Source of the DNA: Cereibacter_A azotoformans
GTDB taxonomy: Bacteria; Pseudomonadota; Alphaproteobacteria; Rhodobacterales; Rhodobacteraceae
Strand: one strand, 5' to 3'
Length of the DNA: 64,000 nt
Assembly: GCF_003050905.1 (NCBI RefSeq)
Contig: NZ_QAOT01000021.1
Shown here one piece after another: positions 7,807-16,024 of this stretch; within the stretch, counting starts at the first letter, position 1, and every line of letters starts with the position of its first letter. The notes under the pieces were generated by a model. The model ran no database searches. It saw nothing but the letters and a program-made list of their open reading frames with translations, and was not told the origin of the DNA. Position numbers and translations under genes: made by a program.

Positions 7807-9297
7807 AGCAGGCTCCCCGAGCCTGCCTTGCCAGTCGGGTATGCCGCCCTGATCGATGCCTACGGCCTTCGTGTTCCCTTGCCGCGCACACTCTGCGCCA
7901 TCGGCCCACGCCACAAGGTCTATGAACGCGATGGCTGGCGCATCTATACACCACGTCACCAACCTGAAGCCTCTCTCGAAGGACATCTGGTCTTCGCCCT
8001 GAAGTATGAGGGGCTCGACCTGTGCGTGCTGAAGCACCTGTTTCAAGCTGTCGAACCCGCTGATTTACAGAAGATGATCCAAGGCAAGCCGGTGAGCGCC
8101 TACATGCGCCGCATCTGGTTTCTTTACGAATGGCTGCTTCAGCGGGAGCTCGACCTCCCAGCCGCCAAGTCAGGCACCTATGCCGATATTGTCGATCCGA
8201 CCCAGCAATGGGCGACCGAAGGCGCTACCTCGACCCGGCACCGCATCCGCAACAACCTTCCAGGCACACGGGATTTCTGTCCTCTCGTATTCCGTACGGC
8301 GGCGCTGGAAGACTTCGTTGCAGCAAGGCTTGACGCGCAGGCGCGCGAAGTCGTTGGGCGTATCTCGTCAGGCGTGCTCGCCCGCACGGCGGCATTCTTA
8401 CTCCTGAAAGATTCCAAGTCGAGCTATGCCATCGAGGGCGAAGCGCCGCCACAAGACCGCATCCAGCGTTGGGGAAAGGCGATTGGCGAAGCCGGAAAGC
8501 ACTCCCTTGATCGCGATGAGTTCCTGCGGTTGCAGCGGATCGTCATCGGCGATGATCGCTTCGTGCGCCTCGGTCTTCGAGACGAAGGCGGCTTCGTCGG
8601 CGAGCATGACCATGAAAACCGCATGCCGTTACCGGAGCATATCAGCGCGCGGCATGAAGACCTGAGCACCCTCATGGATGGTCTGATCGAGTTCGACCGC
8701 AGCTATGCTGGAAGCCTTGATCCGGTCATTTCTGCGGCCGCTCTGGCTTTCGGGTTCGTCTACATCCATCCCTTTGTTGACGGGAACGGGCGCATTCACC
8801 GTTACCTGATCCACCATGTCCTGACATCACGGGGGTTCAATCCTCCGGGCATCGTTTTCCCCGTATCAGCAGCCATTCTGGAGCGGATCGAGGACTATAG
8901 GCGAATATTGGAAAGCTACTCGGCGCGGCTCTTGCCATGCATCGAGTGGAGGCCAACCGATAGCGGGAACGTCGATGTCATCAACGATACGGCAGATTTC
9001 TATCGGTACTTCGATGCTACGCCCCATGCCGAATTTCTTTTCGAATGCGTCAAGAAAACAATCGAGACCGATTTGCCGCAAGAAGCGCTCTTTCTGGAGC
9101 GCTATGATCAGTTCAAGGCGCGTGTCGAAACTGTCGTAGAGATGCCCGCATCGACCGTCGATCTTCTGTTCAGCTTCCTAAAGCAAAATGAAGGAACGCT
9201 ATCAAAGCGTGCGCGCACGAAGGAATTTGAGAGACTTTCGGACGGCGAAGTCGCACAGTTCGAAGCCACCTACGCGGCCCTGTTTCTGGTTGACTGA
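7753..9297 (+). CDS. Fic-domain protein (putative AMP-transferase, self-inhibited type)
   Basis: 514 residues from the ATG at 7753, supported by AGGAAG eight bases upstream; an upstream GTG at 7720 would add 11 residues. The Fic core is HPFVDGNGR at 339-347, with all catalytic positions present (His339, Asp343, Asn345, Arg347). An inhibitory-helix motif of the form S-x3-E-G occurs at 224-229 in SSYAIEGE, as in class II Fic proteins that carry their own antitoxin helix N-terminal to the Fic fold. About 200 residues of unassigned sequence precede it. Fic enzymes usually transfer AMP from ATP to a target hydroxyl; the target here is unknown. The gene sits in a mobilization region, consistent with a plasmid-maintenance or host-interaction role. 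Confidence 0.88.
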   Translation: MAKAATKHFSGKVSTFQESRLPEPALPVGYAALIDAYGLRVPLPRTLCAIGPRHKVYERDGWRIYTPRHQPEASLEGHLVFALKYEGLDLCVLKHLFQAVEPADLQKMIQGKPVSAYMRRIWFLYEWLLQRELDLPAAKSGTYADIVDPTQQWATEGATSTRHRIRNNLPGTRDFCPLVFRTAALEDFVAARLDAQAREVVGRISSGVLARTAAFLLLKDSKSSYAIEGEAPPQDRIQRWGKAIGEAGKHSLDRDEFLRLQRIVIGDDRFVRLGLRDEGGFVGEHDHENRMPLPEHISARHEDLSTLMDGLIEFDRSYAGSLDPVISAAALAFGFVYIHPFVDGNGRIHRYLIHHVLTSRGFNPPGIVFPVSAAILERIEDYRRILESYSARLLPCIEWRPTDSGNVDVINDTADFYRYFDATPHAEFLFECVKKTIETDLPQEALFLERYDQFKARVETVVEMPASTVDLLFSFLKQNEGTLSKRARTKEFERLSDGEVAQFEATYAALFLVD

Positions 9298-9372
9298 CCG
9301 CCACGCACGTCACGGCAACATGAGCCCTTTAAAGTCCCGTCCGATCCAGGAAAGTACACCCTCTCACCATCA

Positions 9373-9419
9373 TTATGATCCATAGATCATAAGTGGATAA
9401 AATGATCTATGGATCATAA
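9373..9419. repeat. Nested palindrome between convergent genes (terminator or operator pair)
   Basis: Two 18-base arms, 9373-9390 and 9402-9419, are perfect reverse complements separated by an 11-base loop. Each arm is itself a near palindrome of the form ATGATCYATRGATCAT. The structure could act as a bidirectional terminator between fic and the convergent small gene, whose stop codon lies in the right arm. It has no GC-rich stem or U-tract. Two copies of a 16-base dyad fit paired operators or a resolution/transfer site equally well. Confidence 0.7.
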
Positions 9420-9707
9420 AATTTCAATGTGATTTGTGGGACATAAAAGGGAAGCCTCAGCGCAAGCTTCATCCGGTTCAATGACAACGAAAAGCCTGTC
9501 ATCCCAGCCCGCTCCTTCGCGCGTCTGGATGTAGGTCCAGACCTCGGACCAAAGGGCAATGTCCTTCGGATCGCTCGCAGCGCAAAGTTTGATCTGCGCC
9601 TGAATATAACAATCCAGACCAGAATGTTCGCAGAGCGCTTCCAGCTCTTTGGCCAAATGCCATGCGCTCGTTGACAAGCGTACCACCCAATCATCAGTAT
9701 TTTTCAT
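9414..9707 (-). CDS. Small hypothetical protein of the mobilization region
   Basis: 97 residues from the ATG at 9707 (MKNTDDWVVRLSTSAWHLA), with AAAGG about ten bases upstream; an ATG nine bases earlier is too close to that site. The protein is soluble and acidic, with helices at 10-30 and in the DPKDIALWSEVWTYIQTRE segment, and no recognised domain. It lies downstream of, and in the same direction as, the relaxase module, so it is probably the last gene of that transcript. Confidence 0.55.
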   Translation of the reverse strand: MKNTDDWVVRLSTSAWHLAKELEALCEHSGLDCYIQAQIKLCAASDPKDIALWSEVWTYIQTREGAGWDDRLFVVIEPDEACAEASLLCPTNHIEIL

Positions 9708-9735
9708 CCCATCCATACCTTTCAGAAACTCCCCC

Positions 9736-9945
9736 TCAGAAAGGCGAGGGGCCTCCGTTGTCCATGTCGTGCTTCGTGTTGTGCGGCTTGCACTCGGGCG
9801 CATTCTTTCCCGCACGGTGCAGGGCATGAGCGGTGCGGATGGCCTGCCTTGTCGTGTCTTCCGCGCTCAGCCGAAAATGTTGGCTCAACTCGTCAAGCTG
9901 AAGGGCAAGCGCCTCATCCAGGTTCAGCATCAGGGTATGTCTCAT
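9736..9945 (-). CDS. Small ribbon-helix-helix-like protein
   Basis: 69 residues. The N-terminal MRHTLMLNLDEALALQLDEL and RLSAEDTTRQAIRTAHALH give the strand-helix-helix pattern of short RHH (CopG/Arc-like) DNA-binding proteins, followed by a polar tail. A ribosome-binding site AGAAAGG lies about seven bases before the ATG. It sits 14 bases after the relaxase stop, so it may autoregulate the mob operon. Assignment rests on predicted fold pattern only. Confidence 0.55.
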   Translation of the reverse strand: MRHTLMLNLDEALALQLDELSQHFRLSAEDTTRQAIRTAHALHRAGKNAPECKPHNTKHDMDNGGPSPF

Positions 9946-9959
9946 GGTCGTACCTTTCT

Positions 9960-11285
9960 CTAACGTGGTTTAAAATCTGGGCTCGTGCGCCCGCGCGGGC
10001 GTTCATGCTCGCGCTGCGCTGATGCGCGATTGATACCGGTCTGGAAGCGTTCTGTGATCTCGATGGGTGCGTGCCCGCCCATCATCATGTACTTGGCGAC
10101 ATCGCGGTTTAGCTCTTGAATCCGGTCTTTTTGAGCGCCCTTTGCTTCCAGCACCCGTTTTTGCAGGGTACGGCGCTCGCTCAGTTGCTTTTGGATGATG
10201 GAATGCTTCTCATCGCGGTCGCGCTGCTGCGCGCGCGCCATTTCGGCTTCGTTTTCTTCCCTGATCTTTCGGTTCTTGCCGGTGATCCAGCCCCAGAGTC
10301 CTCGCAGGCCCGAGGGCGTGCGCTCCGCTCTTTGCCGCGATTCGCTTTGACCGCGCTGCTCTTGCTGACGCTTGAGCTGTTCGCGAAGATGACGGTGACG
10401 CTGCACCATCTGCTCGCGCTGAAATTGCGCCGCCAGATTCTGCTTCTCGGCGAGGGCTTCAGCCTCTTTCGCCCAGGCCTTCAGCTTGGGCGTCATGCGC
10501 TCTGCAATGAGCGCCTTGGCTTGTTCTGCTGACTGAAGGTTTTGCGAATCACCAAGGCGAGATTTCAGGTCTTTGGTCTTGGCTCCGGTGGTACGGCTCA
10601 AGGAGTAAATCTCGCCGCGCCAGTCCACGGCGACGTAGCTGCGCTGATCACCGCGCGCGAGGAAGTAACCGCGCTCACGCAGCGCTGTTTCGAACGCCTG
10701 ACGGCTATCCGATCCGGCCCAGCACTGTTGCAAGGTTTCCTTGATCGCCTTGGGGTCTTGCTTTGTCCGCTTGGCCTGCTGCCACTCATGACGGCTAAAG
10801 CTGAGCGGGTCGCGCGCACCGGCATCCCTAAAACCCTTGGGCATCTCCCAGCCATGCTCACGGTAGAGATCACGGGCTATCGCGTTCAGAGTGCGCTTGT
10901 AGAAATCCAGCTTGATCGCCTTCATCTGGTCGCCGTCGATCCGGCTCCAGACCGCATGGCAGTGGCGGCGACCCTCTTTTTCATGGAAGACAATGGCGCG
11001 CGGCTGGCCTTCTAGCCCGAGCTCGCTTTCGATCCGGCTTATCGCCAGCTCGAAAGTCTCGACCGAGACCTGCTCATCCTGTGGCGGGTTCAGGCTAAGA
11101 GAGAACAAATGGTTCTTGCAGCGTGTGCCTTTGGCAATCGCTTCGCTTTCCTGCATCGCACCATGCAGGTCTTCAGCGGCAAACCCGCGAAGCTCATGCA
11201 GCTCGATATGCTCGTTCTCTTTGCCATGCATCAGATGGTTCGCCAGCTCACGTCCGTTGCCGCGTTGATTGCCCTTGAGGATCAT
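9960..11285 (-). CDS. mobA: Relaxase / mobilization nuclease
   Basis: 441 residues. The N-terminal domain carries the relaxase metal site: HEKEGRRHCHAVWSRID at 101-117, with His101, His108 and His110 as the three-histidine cluster. NHLFSLSLNPP at 58-68 is typical of the MobA/VirD2-like family. The first 50 residues contain no tyrosine, so the nucleophile expected in classical MOB-P enzymes is not evident, as in other members of this subfamily. The second half is Lys/Arg/Gln-rich and predicted coiled coil (about 250-400). It should nick oriT and pilot a single strand during conjugation. The start overlaps the mobC stop by four bases, indicating translational coupling. Confidence 0.85.
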   Translation of the reverse strand: MILKGNQRGNGRELANHLMHGKENEHIELHELRGFAAEDLHGAMQESEAIAKGTRCKNHLFSLSLNPPQDEQVSVETFELAISRIESELGLEGQPRAIVFHEKEGRRHCHAVWSRIDGDQMKAIKLDFYKRTLNAIARDLYREHGWEMPKGFRDAGARDPLSFSRHEWQQAKRTKQDPKAIKETLQQCWAGSDSRQAFETALRERGYFLARGDQRSYVAVDWRGEIYSLSRTTGAKTKDLKSRLGDSQNLQSAEQAKALIAERMTPKLKAWAKEAEALAEKQNLAAQFQREQMVQRHRHLREQLKRQQEQRGQSESRQRAERTPSGLRGLWGWITGKNRKIREENEAEMARAQQRDRDEKHSIIQKQLSERRTLQKRVLEAKGAQKDRIQELNRDVAKYMMMGGHAPIEITERFQTGINRASAQREHERPRGRTSPDFKPR

Positions 11286-11686
11286 GGTGCGCCTCCACTC
11301 AGGCCTAGCGCCCGCACAAGTTCAGCGCGAATGGCCTTGATCTCATGGCAGGCGCTCATGAGCTCCGCTTCCGTTTCGGGATGGACCGGCAGTGTTCCGG
11401 TGTTCACGGCACGAGCCAGTTGGTTGAGATTGGAGGACAGGGACGAGCGACCGAGCGCAGCGAGCACGCGCCCCAAAGCCTGATGATCTTCCACCGGGTT
11501 TGTGTTGCGGCGGCGTACTTGCGGCAGATCGCCCTCAAACAGCTTGGCTTTGATGTACGCAGCCAGCGGCACGCCGTTCGCTGCCGCTTCCAGCTTGGCG
11601 CGCTCTTCAAAGCTCAGCCGCAGCGAGAACGGTGCTTCGCGCTTGCCCTTGGCTATCTTGTTGAAATTATGGCGCGTGTTCGTCAT
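11282..11686 (-). CDS. mobC: MobC-type relaxosome accessory protein
   Basis: 134 residues from the ATG at 11686 (MTNTRHNFNK); an ATG 21 bases upstream is also possible. The N-terminal RHH-like segment (FSLRLSFEERAKLEAAANGVPLAAYI) and the C-terminal helical SSLSSNLNQLARAVNTG stretch are the two hallmarks of MobC proteins, which bind oriT and help the relaxase open it. It overlaps the relaxase by four bases (ATGA). The oriT it recognises is expected nearby, upstream of the gene. Confidence 0.8.
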   Translation of the reverse strand: MTNTRHNFNKIAKGKREAPFSLRLSFEERAKLEAAANGVPLAAYIKAKLFEGDLPQVRRRNTNPVEDHQALGRVLAALGRSSLSSNLNQLARAVNTGTLPVHPETEAELMSACHEIKAIRAELVRALGLSGGAP

Positions 11687-11873
11687 CATCGCACCCCAGA
11701 CCCTCAAGGTCTAACGATGCGAGATGGTGTTCCCAGTCCTCAAGAACCTGGAAAAGACGGTTCGAGCATTCCTCGCTCAAGTCCACCAGATCAAACCGAA
11801 AATCTTGCCTTTCCAGGTCAAAGCCCTCAGGGTGCCGCTGTTCCCGGAGCCGGGTTTGGCGCATCAGATCCAT
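11667..11873 (-). CDS. Small acidic hypothetical protein upstream of mobC
   Basis: 68 residues from the ATG at 11873 (MDLMRQTRLREQ); an ATG 27 bases earlier is also in frame. Very acidic, with a helix in LSEECSNRLFQVLEDWEHHLASLDLEG and ending CDDDEHAP. It overlaps the start of mobC by 20 bases, consistent with a coupled first gene of the mob operon. No domain is recognised. Confidence 0.5.
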   Translation of the reverse strand: MDLMRQTRLREQRHPEGFDLERQDFRFDLVDLSEECSNRLFQVLEDWEHHLASLDLEGLGCDDDEHAP

Positions 11874-11940
11874 GCTGGTCGTGCCGGCTGCGGGACGCAC
11901 GCTGCTGTCCTTGCCGGCCGACCTGCCGGAGTTGCTCTCT

Positions 11941-12132
11941 TCAGTCGGCGCGGTGCCGGGTAACCGATTTCAGGATGAGGCGGGTGGCTTCGTGCGGGAT
12001 GGCCGCGATGGCCTCTTCCTCGCTGTCGAACTCGAGCGGACTGCCGTCGGGATAGTGACGGTCGAACTCGAGCTTGTCCTGACTGTTGACCCAGGCGAGG
12101 ACAAATCGCGTGCGGATGTCTTCCTGTTCCAT
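11941..12132 (-). CDS. Small hypothetical protein
   Basis: 63 residues, MEQEDIRTRFVLAWVNSQD at the N-terminus, acidic middle (SPLEFDSEEEAIAAIPHE) and basic end. Codon use is GC-rich and core-like, so this is probably the first chromosomal gene to the right of the accessory region. GGAAC lies just upstream of the ATG as a weak ribosome-binding site. It has no membrane segment and no recognised family. Confidence 0.6.
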   Translation of the reverse strand: MEQEDIRTRFVLAWVNSQDKLEFDRHYPDGSPLEFDSEEEAIAAIPHEATRLILKSVTRHRAD

Positions 12133-12312
12133 GGCCGTTCCTCCACCCCGGCATTCGAACCCTGCGTCCCGCTCCGGTCAAGCCGTGGAGGGTGCGACCT
12201 TTGCCCGCCCCGCGCAGGGCTGGACCCGTGTCCGAGGTCTCGGGGCGTGCCGGCGTGGACGACAGACATCGTGCGGTGTGAGGCCGCTCGCGATGCAGGC
12301 CGGAGGCGGAAG

Positions 12313-12336
12313 CCGCCCGGACCGGGGTCCGGGCGG
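12313..12336 (-). terminator. Stem-loop after the binding-protein gene
   Basis: Ten-base perfect stem, CCGCCCGGAC 12313-12322 with GTCCGGGCGG 12327-12336 and a four-base loop, starting nine bases past the stop at 12345. A U-tract is lacking, so efficiency is uncertain. Confidence 0.6.
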
Positions 12337-12344
12337 GCGCGGGA

Positions 12345-13421
12345 TCAGCCGGCGAGCCAGGCGTTGAAGCGCTCGTTCAGCTCGGTGTCGTGGTCCACCC
12401 AGAATTCGTAGTCCGAGGCCAGCGCGTTCGTCATGTTCTCGGGGCTGGTCGGCAGGTGCGGCGCCATCTCGGTCTTGCCATCCATGAAGGTGCCGACGAG
12501 CGGGGCCGAGGACTTGCGCGGCGGGCCGTAGCTGATCCACTCCGCGGCCTTGGCCAACGGCTCGGCCCCGGTCGAGAAGGCCACGAAGTCCTTGGCAAGC
12601 TCGAGGTTCGGCGCGCCTTTCGGGATCACCCAGCCCTCGACCTCATAGACCTGGCCATCCCACACGATGTTGAACGGCTTGTTCTCGGTGATGGCGGCGT
12701 TGAAGATGCGGCCGTTGTAGGCGATCGTCATCGCGACCTCCCCATCGGCGAGGAGTTGCGGGGGCTGGGCACCGGCCTCCCACCAGACGATCTGGTTCTT
12801 GATCGCGTCAAGCTTGGCAAAGGCACGCTCGACGCCCTCATCGGTCCGCAGCAGGTCATAGACCTCGGCGGCCGGCACGCCATCGGCCATCAGGGCCATC
12901 TCGAGATTGACCTTGGCCGACTTGCGCATCCCGCGCTTGCCGGGAAACTGCTCCAGATCGAAGAAGTCGGCGAGGGCCTCCGGCGCCGCGCCCTCGGCGA
13001 ATTTCGAGGCGTCATAGGCCAGCACGGTCGAGAACACATCGGTCGCCACGAAGCACTCGGCCAGCGAGCCGGGCAGGAAGTCCTCTTCCGCGGGCGTGCC
13101 ATCGGGGGCCGCCAGCAGGATCGAGGGGTCGATCTCCTCGAGCAGCCCCTCGTCGCAGAGCCGCACCGCGTCGGCATATTCCACGCTCGCCACGTCGGTC
13201 GTCACATTGCCGGATTCGACCTGGGCCTTGATCGGCGTGGCCGGGTTGTCGGTATCGACCGAGACCACCGTCACGCCCGTCTTGGCCGTAAAGGGCTTGT
13301 GGTAGGCCTCGACCTGGCTGGTCGTGTAGGCCCCGCCCCATCCGAGGACGGCAATCTGGTCTGCCGCGGCGGGGAGGGCGAAGCCCCCGAGCATCGTGGT
13401 CAGAAGGATGAATCGCTTCAC
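12345..13421 (-). CDS. Periplasmic binding protein of polyamine-type ABC transporter (orphan)
   Basis: 358 residues with a signal peptide (MKRFILLTTMLGGFALPAAA). The mature protein begins DQIAVLGWGGAYTTSQVEAY and follows the PotD/extracellular solute-binding family 1 fold: VTTDVASVEYADAVRLCDEG, VAMTIAYNGRIFNA and VIPKGAPNLELAKDFVAFS are typical segments. It should capture a small cationic or amino-acid-like substrate in the periplasm. No permease or ATPase genes adjoin it. Instead the accessory region begins just downstream, so its partner genes may have been displaced, or it may borrow the transporter at 39-43 kb. Confidence 0.85.
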   Translation of the reverse strand: MKRFILLTTMLGGFALPAAADQIAVLGWGGAYTTSQVEAYHKPFTAKTGVTVVSVDTDNPATPIKAQVESGNVTTDVASVEYADAVRLCDEGLLEEIDPSILLAAPDGTPAEEDFLPGSLAECFVATDVFSTVLAYDASKFAEGAAPEALADFFDLEQFPGKRGMRKSAKVNLEMALMADGVPAAEVYDLLRTDEGVERAFAKLDAIKNQIVWWEAGAQPPQLLADGEVAMTIAYNGRIFNAAITENKPFNIVWDGQVYEVEGWVIPKGAPNLELAKDFVAFSTGAEPLAKAAEWISYGPPRKSSAPLVGTFMDGKTEMAPHLPTSPENMTNALASDYEFWVDHDTELNERFNAWLAG

Positions 13422-13977
13422 CAGTTTCTCCCGTGTTGATCGTCTTGCGGGTTCGTTCCCGCGAAAGGCCTCGGCCGTTGGTGGCCGGACAGGGGGAGGC
13501 TACGGGCGAGCCTCCGCGCGAGTCAATCGCCCGCCGCTCTGTCCAGGTGGCCGCGCCGTGACGTGCCGGATGCCGGACCGCGACGTGCCGGCAATTGCGG
13601 CGTTTGCGGAAAGGCGCCCCGGCGCGAGAATCACTGGCCGGGCATTTCCTCTCGATGAAAAGGCATCGCACCGTCTCGCGAATTGGCGCGGACCAAAGGA
13701 GGTTTCTCCCGCCGGTATTTCTGCCCCCTTATTTGTCAACCTGAGATTTAAAAACGCCACATTCGGGAGTATCTTTTTCTGCGGATCCTATCCAAATGGA
13801 TCATGGCATCATATTGACACCGTTTGACCACATTCTTAAGAATAGGATAAGACGAGAATTCGATAGAACGGAGAGAAGGCGACGCTTCACCCTTGGTCGC
13901 GGATGGCATCGACGGGGTGCAAGTCATTGAAATCAAACATGCCCTCGCTGGCATAAAGGTCGGCTATTGCGCCGTCC
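13422..13977. other. Long intergenic region with divergent promoters
   Basis: About 550 bases with no supportable gene on either strand. It must hold the promoter of the binding protein on the left. The part from 13740 to 13870 is AT-rich and carries a good sigma-70-like promoter pointing to the exopolysaccharide operon. Confidence 0.5.
13814..13842 (+). promoter_or_regulatory. Candidate promoter of the exopolysaccharide operon
   Basis: TTGACA at 13814-13819 and TAAGAA at 13837-13842 are separated by 17 bases. The spacing is ideal and the -35 is perfect. It lies about 160 bases before the first gene, leaving a long leader. Confidence 0.55.
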
Positions 13978-14001
13978 TTGCCTGACCGGAGTATCACAGA
14001 A

Positions 14002-15039
14002 ATGGACGGAAGCCTGGTTCCGGTCGTTGCGACCGGTTGTGAAGATTTCATGGCGCGCTTTCGTCGCAGGAAGGTTGTTCTTGTGGCGGGCGGAGCCGGA
14101 TTTGTCGGTTCGCATCTTTGTGAGACATTAATTTCCGAAGGCCATTCGGTTGTCTGCCTGGACAATCTCCAGACCGGCCGCATTCAGAATATCTCCGCCC
14201 TGCAAGCCCACCCGCAATTCCGGTTCATCGAGCAGGACATTCTCGATCGCCTGAACTGGCAGGGGCCTCTGGACGAGATCTACAACCTCGCCTGCCCGGC
14301 GTCGCCGCCACTCTACCAGCGTGACCCGATCCACACGTTCCGCACCTGCACGGAAGGTGTGCTGAACCTTCTGGGACTCGCCAAGGCGACAGGTGCGCGC
14401 ATCCTTCAGGCCTCGACCTCGGAGGTCTATGGCGATCCCGAGATCACCTTGCAGCACGAAGGCTACCGGGGCTGCGTGAACACGGTCGGACCGCGTGCCT
14501 GTTACGACGAGGGCAAGCGCGCCGCCGAGACCCTGTTCTGGGAGTTCGGCACCCACATGGGCGTCGAGGTGCGGATCGCGCGCATCTTCAACACCTACGG
14601 ACCGCGCATGAGCCCCGAGGACGGGCGCGTGGTGTCGAACTTCATCGTGCAGGCGCTGACGGGGGCGGACATCACGATCTATGGCGACGGGATGCAGACG
14701 CGCTCCTTCTGCTATGTGGATGACCTCGTGGCCGGGCTGAAGGCGCTGATGGCTTCGGAGACCAGCGACCCGGTGAACCTCGGCAATCCCGGCGAGTTCA
14801 CGATGCGCGAACTGGCCGACATGGTGTTGCGCCAGACGGACTCGCGCTCGCGTCTGGTGCAGTGCCCGCTGCCGGTGGACGATCCGCGCCAGCGCCGGCC
14901 CGATATCTCGCGGGCCGCGGCTCGGCTGGGCTGGGCTCCGACCGTCCCTCTCGAAGAGGGGATCGCCCGCACGATCCGCCATTTCGCCGGCGAGCTTCAG
15001 GTGTCCGACCCGTGCGAGGCGCTGCTGCATCATGTCTGA
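14002..15039 (+). CDS. UDP-glucuronate decarboxylase-like NAD-dependent epimerase/dehydratase
   Basis: 345 residues from the ATG at 14002 (GGAG ten bases upstream); a TTG at 13978 or an ATG at 14050 are alternatives, and the last would give the usual short N-terminus. Extended SDR fold: NAD-binding GGAGFVGSHLCETL, the TSEVYGDPE segment and a YxxxK equivalent in CYDEGKRAAE, with IFNTYGPRM and the GDGMQTRSFCYVDDLV stretch typical of UDP-xylose synthases. It would turn UDP-glucuronate into UDP-xylose as a sugar donor. It overlaps galE by eight bases. Confidence 0.85.
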   Translation: MDGSLVPVVATGCEDFMARFRRRKVVLVAGGAGFVGSHLCETLISEGHSVVCLDNLQTGRIQNISALQAHPQFRFIEQDILDRLNWQGPLDEIYNLACPASPPLYQRDPIHTFRTCTEGVLNLLGLAKATGARILQASTSEVYGDPEITLQHEGYRGCVNTVGPRACYDEGKRAAETLFWEFGTHMGVEVRIARIFNTYGPRMSPEDGRVVSNFIVQALTGADITIYGDGMQTRSFCYVDDLVAGLKALMASETSDPVNLGNPGEFTMRELADMVLRQTDSRSRLVQCPLPVDDPRQRRPDISRAAARLGWAPTVPLEEGIARTIRHFAGELQVSDPCEALLHHV

Positions 15040-16024
15040 CGCGATCCTCGTGACGGGCGGGGCGGGCTTCATCGGCTCGCACGCCTGCAAGGCGCTGCAC
15101 CACGCGGGGCTGCGGCCGGTCAGCTTCGACAATCTCTCGACGGGCCACGCCCATGCGGTGCGCTACGGGCCGCTGGTGCAGGGGGACGTGCGCGACGCGG
15201 CCGCGGTGGAGGCGGCGCTGCGCGCGCATGACGCTCGGGCGGTGATCCATTTTGCGGCCTCGGCCTATGTGGGCGAGTCGATGGCCGATCCGGCCCGCTA
15301 TTACGACAACAACGTGGGCGGCATGATCGGGCTCGTGCAGGGTTGCCGGGCGGCGGGCGTCAAGCGCATCGTCTTCTCGTCGAGCTGCGCCACCTACGGC
15401 GTGCCCGAGAGCCTGCCGATCCGCGAGACCACCCCCCAGCGGCCGATCAATCCCTACGGGCGCACCAAGCTCATCGGCGAAGAGATCCTGCGCGACCTGT
15501 CCGTCGAGGGGATGCGGCATGTGGCGCTGCGCTATTTCAACGCCGCAGGGGCCGATCCCGAAGGCGAGCTGGGCGAGCACCACGATCCCGAGACGCATCT
15601 GCTGCCGCTCGCGCTGAAAGCCGCGTCGGGGCAGGGCAGGCCTCTCGCGATCTTCGGCACCGACTATCCGACGCCCGACGGCACCTGCATCCGCGACTAC
15701 ATCCATGTGGCCGATCTGGCGCGCGCCCATGTGCTGGCCCTTGCGCGGCTGCGGGAGGGCGGAGAGAGCCTTGCGCTGAACCTCGGCACGGGGCGCGGCC
15801 ATTCGGTGCGCGAGATCGTGGCCGCGATCGAGGCGGTGACGGGCCGTGCGGTGCCGGTGCGGCTGGAGCCGCGGCGGCCGGGCGATCCGCCGGAACTGGT
15901 GGCCGATCCCGGCCGGGCGGTGGCCGAGCTGGGTTTCCGCACCGAATGCTCGGACATCGGCACGATCGTGCGCCACGCCGCGCCCTGGTTCGGACTGGAA
16001 GCTGGCCATGTCCAAGCGGCATGA
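15032..16024 (+). CDS. galE: UDP-glucose 4-epimerase
   Basis: 330 residues. NAD-binding GGAGFIGSH at the N-terminus, FAASAYVGESM, catalytic SSSCATYG and YGRTK, FNAAGADPEGELGE and YPTPDGTCIRDYIHV are all GalE signatures. Interconverts UDP-glucose and UDP-galactose in the cytoplasm and here most likely feeds the adjacent membrane glycosyltransferase. It overlaps both neighbours by a few bases, so the genes are translationally coupled. Confidence 0.93.
   Translation: MSDAILVTGGAGFIGSHACKALHHAGLRPVSFDNLSTGHAHAVRYGPLVQGDVRDAAAVEAALRAHDARAVIHFAASAYVGESMADPARYYDNNVGGMIGLVQGCRAAGVKRIVFSSSCATYGVPESLPIRETTPQRPINPYGRTKLIGEEILRDLSVEGMRHVALRYFNAAGADPEGELGEHHDPETHLLPLALKAASGQGRPLAIFGTDYPTPDGTCIRDYIHVADLARAHVLALARLREGGESLALNLGTGRGHSVREIVAAIEAVTGRAVPVRLEPRRPGDPPELVADPGRAVAELGFRTECSDIGTIVRHAAPWFGLEAGHVQAA

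Noticed and set aside
11900..12345. tRNA or att site at the right end of the accessory region
   Set aside because: No tRNA-like fold or repeat of a tRNA 3' end was found there.
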